Origin: Entamoeba invadens IP1
Lineage: Eukaryota; Evosea; Mastigamoebida; Endamoebidae
Length of the DNA: 10,592 bases
Reading direction: 5' to 3'
NCBI RefSeq assembly: GCF_000330505.1
Contig: NW_004191646.1
Span: 21,987 to 32,578 of the forward strand
Shown: positions 8,223-10,592 of the stretch, in pieces
How positions within the stretch are numbered: position 1 is the stretch's first letter
Layout of the letters: each line of letters starts with the position of its first letter
Translations under genes and position numbers: made by a program
Notes under the pieces: generated by a model
Database searches by the model: none
The model's input: only the letters and a program-made list of their open reading frames with translations
Told to the model about the DNA's origin: nothing

Positions 8223-8651
8223 TTTGTAGTTTTTATGTTATTTTTGATAAAACAATTGAGTCCAGTTATTAATTAATAATTATCATGAATTTAATTAAGT
8301 ATTCTTTTTGATTTGAATATGAATAAAAACAATTGAATTTAAGCGTTTTAATTCATCTTTTAAATCAAAAAATATTATTAAATAACTTTTATTTATTTAA
8401 TCATATAAACACATAACATTAGTTTAATTATACAAAAATGTTTTAAGTATAACAATTACCAACTTAAAGAACATTCAATCGAACATATGTTTTAAAGACA
8501 TGTAATTTGTTATTTAAAATCGCTGATTTTGTTTATTACTTGAAAATTAATGAAATTGATTAAAAATTCTCAATTTTTTGTTTATTTTTTTTCTTGACTT
8601 CCCTCTTTTGAGTTATGAATGAGTGAGATATATTTAAAATAGTTAATAATA

Positions 8652-8656
8652 AAATA
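8652..8656 (-). terminator. Possible polyadenylation motif of the GPI-anchored protein gene
   Basis: On the minus strand this is TATTT inside a T-rich run, about 37 bases after the TAA at 8693-8695. It fits the Entamoeba TA(A/T)TT pattern but the surroundings are A/T-rich, so chance matches are easy. Confidence 0.25.
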
Positions 8657-8692
8657 AAAATTCAAATCATTTATAAGTTTGATTTTTCAGTG

Positions 8693-10561
8693 TTATAGCA
8701 TTGCCAGACAGAGTAATGCTAACAACATGGGTATAGTCCAAGCACTTCCATTGTCATTTCTTGGTGAGCACCCAATACATTCCAAATCCCCCTGTTTGCA
8801 AACACCATATTCATTCGCACTTTTTGAACAAATGCTACATACTTTTATATTTTCATAAAACCCATCTGGGCATGATGAAACACAGGTGCCATTGAACATA
8901 TAACTTTTTAATACGCATTCATTACACTCTGTTGCATCACAAATCGCACAGTTTTGTTCTCGACACATTTCACAATATTCATCGTTTACATTGTAATACC
9001 CAATTTCACAATTATCAACACATGTTGAATCTTTACCTAATAACTTGGGAGATTCGCATTTATCACACTTTTCTTTTCCTTGACTGCATTTTAAACAACT
9101 TTTATCATCGCAGCGTTCGCACGTTAGTTTGTCGTTGGCAAGAACGTATTTTTCCTCACAACTGAAGCACTGAATGTTGTCACAACTCAGACACTTATCA
9201 GCACATTTTGTGCACACACCATCTCCTTTAAAGTAAGCATCTGGACAATCTTCTTCGCATGTATATGGTGTGTCCGGTTGATTGTAATAATTGGTTTCAC
9301 ATTTTGTGCACCGCTGTGATGTACAGGTTTGACAATTTGAAAACTCTTTGTTGCACAATGAGCAGATTCGCAACTTCTCTGATATTTTCACATAATGTGT
9401 GGTCAAGTTGCATTCACTTTCACATCTTTTTGTATTTTCATTGAAATAGAAATCATCATCACATTCAACACACTTCTCCTCTGTAAATATTACACACGTT
9501 TTACAGTTATTATCAACACATTTCTTGCATGTCCAATTTGGAGTTGTGTCCTTGATTTCTCCATATCCATCTCCACATGACATTGAACATGTTTTGTCTT
9601 CGAGAATGAAAGTGTTTGAATCACAAACATCACACTTGTTTTTGCCCGATTCTTGACACTCACTACAAAGTGGTGGACATTCTTCACAAATCCCATCACC
9701 CTTTCTGTGTTTTTCTGGACAAGTATCTCCACATGATCCATCTGCTTGTACATATTGGTTGTTTCCACATTTAGTGCATTGCGTTTGTGATTCACATGTT
9801 AAACAGTTGTTGATAACAGAACACTTCTTGCACTTGGCTATGCCATTTTCTGTGGTTTCATAATCCCCATCATCACACTGACTTTGACACCCCTGTGGTC
9901 TATCTTCATCATATAAAAAGTAACCTGGTTCGCACTTGGAACAATATTCAACTTTATCTCCAGGACACACAGTGCAATTTCTTTCACATTTAATACACTT
10001 TTGGGGGTTGGTTTGTGTACCTTCATATGCATAGTATTTATCAGCACAACTTGCCACACATTCATTTGTATCACTGACCAAATAGTAACCAAGATCACAT
10101 TTTGTACACATTTGGATATTTCCATTTAATGGCTGGTAATTACAATTTTCACAATTTGGAGTGCATTTTACACACTTTCTATAAGTACTATCTATACCAT
10201 ATGTTAATGGACACGTTTTAGTGCACTCATTAGTTCCTTCTTTCAAATATCTGTATTCTTGGCATTCCAAACAAGTGTTGTTTGAATTACATTTGTTGCA
10301 ATCTTTCAAAATATCACTACATTTTTGACACACTTGTTCTCCATCAATTGCAACATAATATGAATAATTGTTTTCGACATCACAAGATGCGATACATGAC
10401 CCAGTCGTTGTCAAAGTATAAGACGGTGAACACTTTATACATTTGGTGTTTTGGAAAATAACATTGGGATTGTAATCGATCACTTCTTTTTCTGCACATT
10501 GTATGCAATGTTCGTTTCTACATTCAGTACACGTTTTGTTATCACCAAGTAAATAAGACCT
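8693..10561 (-). CDS. GPI-anchored Cys-rich (CXXC/furin-like repeat) surface protein, Igl-like; 5' end missing or broken
   Basis: This is the last 622 residues of a larger protein, read from just after an in-frame TAG (10562-10564) to TAA at 8695-8693. It is a chain of about eleven Cys-rich modules of about 50 residues, typically a CxxxC pair, an aromatic-rich stretch, then CxxC pairs. KGDG(I/V)C occurs in two modules. The end is a GPI signal: a small-residue site in NDNGS (about 602-606), then a hydrophobic tail TIPMLLALLCLAML with no basic residues after it. There is no kinase or membrane span with a cytosolic tail. Entamoeba Igl proteins are about 1100 residues with this design, so roughly the N-terminal half and the signal peptide would lie beyond the window. 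The first candidate start in frame is a GTG at 10483 and there is no ATG near it, so that is not the real start. Cys-rich reading resumes upstream of the TAG, which suggests a premature stop, an intron end or a sequence error. An orphan GPI-anchored variant-type surface protein is the alternative to Igl. Confidence 0.78.
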   Translation of the reverse strand, partial: RSYLLGDNKTCTECRNEHCIQCAEKEVIDYNPNVIFQNTKCIKCSPSYTLTTTGSCIASCDVENNYSYYVAIDGEQVCQKCSDILKDCNKCNSNNTCLECQEYRYLKEGTNECTKTCPLTYGIDSTYRKCVKCTPNCENCNYQPLNGNIQMCTKCDLGYYLVSDTNECVASCADKYYAYEGTQTNPQKCIKCERNCTVCPGDKVEYCSKCEPGYFLYDEDRPQGCQSQCDDGDYETTENGIAKCKKCSVINNCLTCESQTQCTKCGNNQYVQADGSCGDTCPEKHRKGDGICEECPPLCSECQESGKNKCDVCDSNTFILEDKTCSMSCGDGYGEIKDTTPNWTCKKCVDNNCKTCVIFTEEKCVECDDDFYFNENTKRCESECNLTTHYVKISEKLRICSLCNKEFSNCQTCTSQRCTKCETNYYNQPDTPYTCEEDCPDAYFKGDGVCTKCADKCLSCDNIQCFSCEEKYVLANDKLTCERCDDKSCLKCSQGKEKCDKCESPKLLGKDSTCVDNCEIGYYNVNDEYCEMCREQNCAICDATECNECVLKSYMFNGTCVSSCPDGFYENIKVCSICSKSANEYGVCKQGDLECIGCSPRNDNGSAWTIPMLLALLCLAML

Positions 10562-10592
10562 CTATGTATTACTAACATCATTACAAAATGAC
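10562..10592 (-). other. In-frame TAG and further Cys-rich-like reading upstream of the GPI-protein frame
   Basis: Reading the minus strand in the same frame, the stop TAG (10564-10562) is preceded by SFCNDVSNT and followed by RSYLLGDNKTCTEC. Both sides fit the repeat style of the protein. TAG preceded by AATACA also fits the 3' end of an Entamoeba intron (donor GTTTGT, acceptor TAG), with the donor outside the window. The window edge prevents a decision. Confidence 0.5.

Larger units (their letters stand above)
8209..8692. other. AT-rich spacer between two convergent 3' ends
   Basis: The 484 bases between the kinase stop and the GPI-protein stop contain no open frame or RNA signature. The spacer should hold both 3' untranslated regions. 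Short Entamoeba 3' ends would leave most of it untranscribed. Confidence 0.6.

Noticed and set aside
9490..10125. Alternative minus-strand frames inside the GPI-anchored protein gene
   Set aside because: These are shifted readings of the Cys-rich repeats. The main frame carries regular CXXC spacing and the GPI signal.
10481..10483. GTG as the start of the GPI-anchored protein
   Set aside because: The Cys-rich reading continues 26 residues upstream (CTEC, CIQC), there is no signal peptide at the GTG, and GTG is not a usual eukaryotic start.

Overview
The window reads as nuclear DNA of an Entamoeba species, probably E. invadens. The DNA is very AT-rich, with intergenic stretches that are almost only A and T. 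The open frames are intron-poor, and there are two very large Cys-rich surface-protein genes of kinds that are expanded in this genus: a transmembrane receptor kinase (TMK) and a GPI-anchored CXXC protein resembling the intermediate subunit (Igl) of the Gal/GalNAc lectin. The species call is inference. A foldback DNA element fits E. invadens, whose genome is known to carry DNA transposons.

Layout. 1-3804 holds no convincing protein gene. Three things stand out in it: a weakly structured patch at about 1368-1482; a sharply bounded G+C-rich island at about 2283-2530 with several perfect hairpins, which is either an unknown structured RNA or a mobile-element remnant; and a 237-bp foldback (MITE-like) element at 2819-3055 with about 50-bp inverted repeats and a four-fold internal motif. 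3805-8208 (+) is one uninterrupted gene for a 1467-residue TMK: signal peptide, roughly 1000-residue CXXC-rich ectodomain, one membrane span, a cytosolic beta-rich domain that looks MSP/ASH-like, and a kinase domain with all catalytic residues. 8209-8692 is the AT-rich spacer between convergent 3' ends. 8693-10561 (-) is the 3' part of a gene for a Cys-rich protein ending in a GPI-anchor signal. Its frame meets a TAG at 10562-10564 and runs off the window, so its start is not visible.

How the parts may fit. Both proteins should lie at the cell surface and share the furin-like/CXXC repeat style. One has a kinase to signal inward; the other is held only by a lipid anchor. They are transcribed towards each other, so they are not one transcription unit. 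The observations most worth following are the foldback element, the G+C-rich island, the hidden domain between membrane and kinase, and the in-frame TAG.
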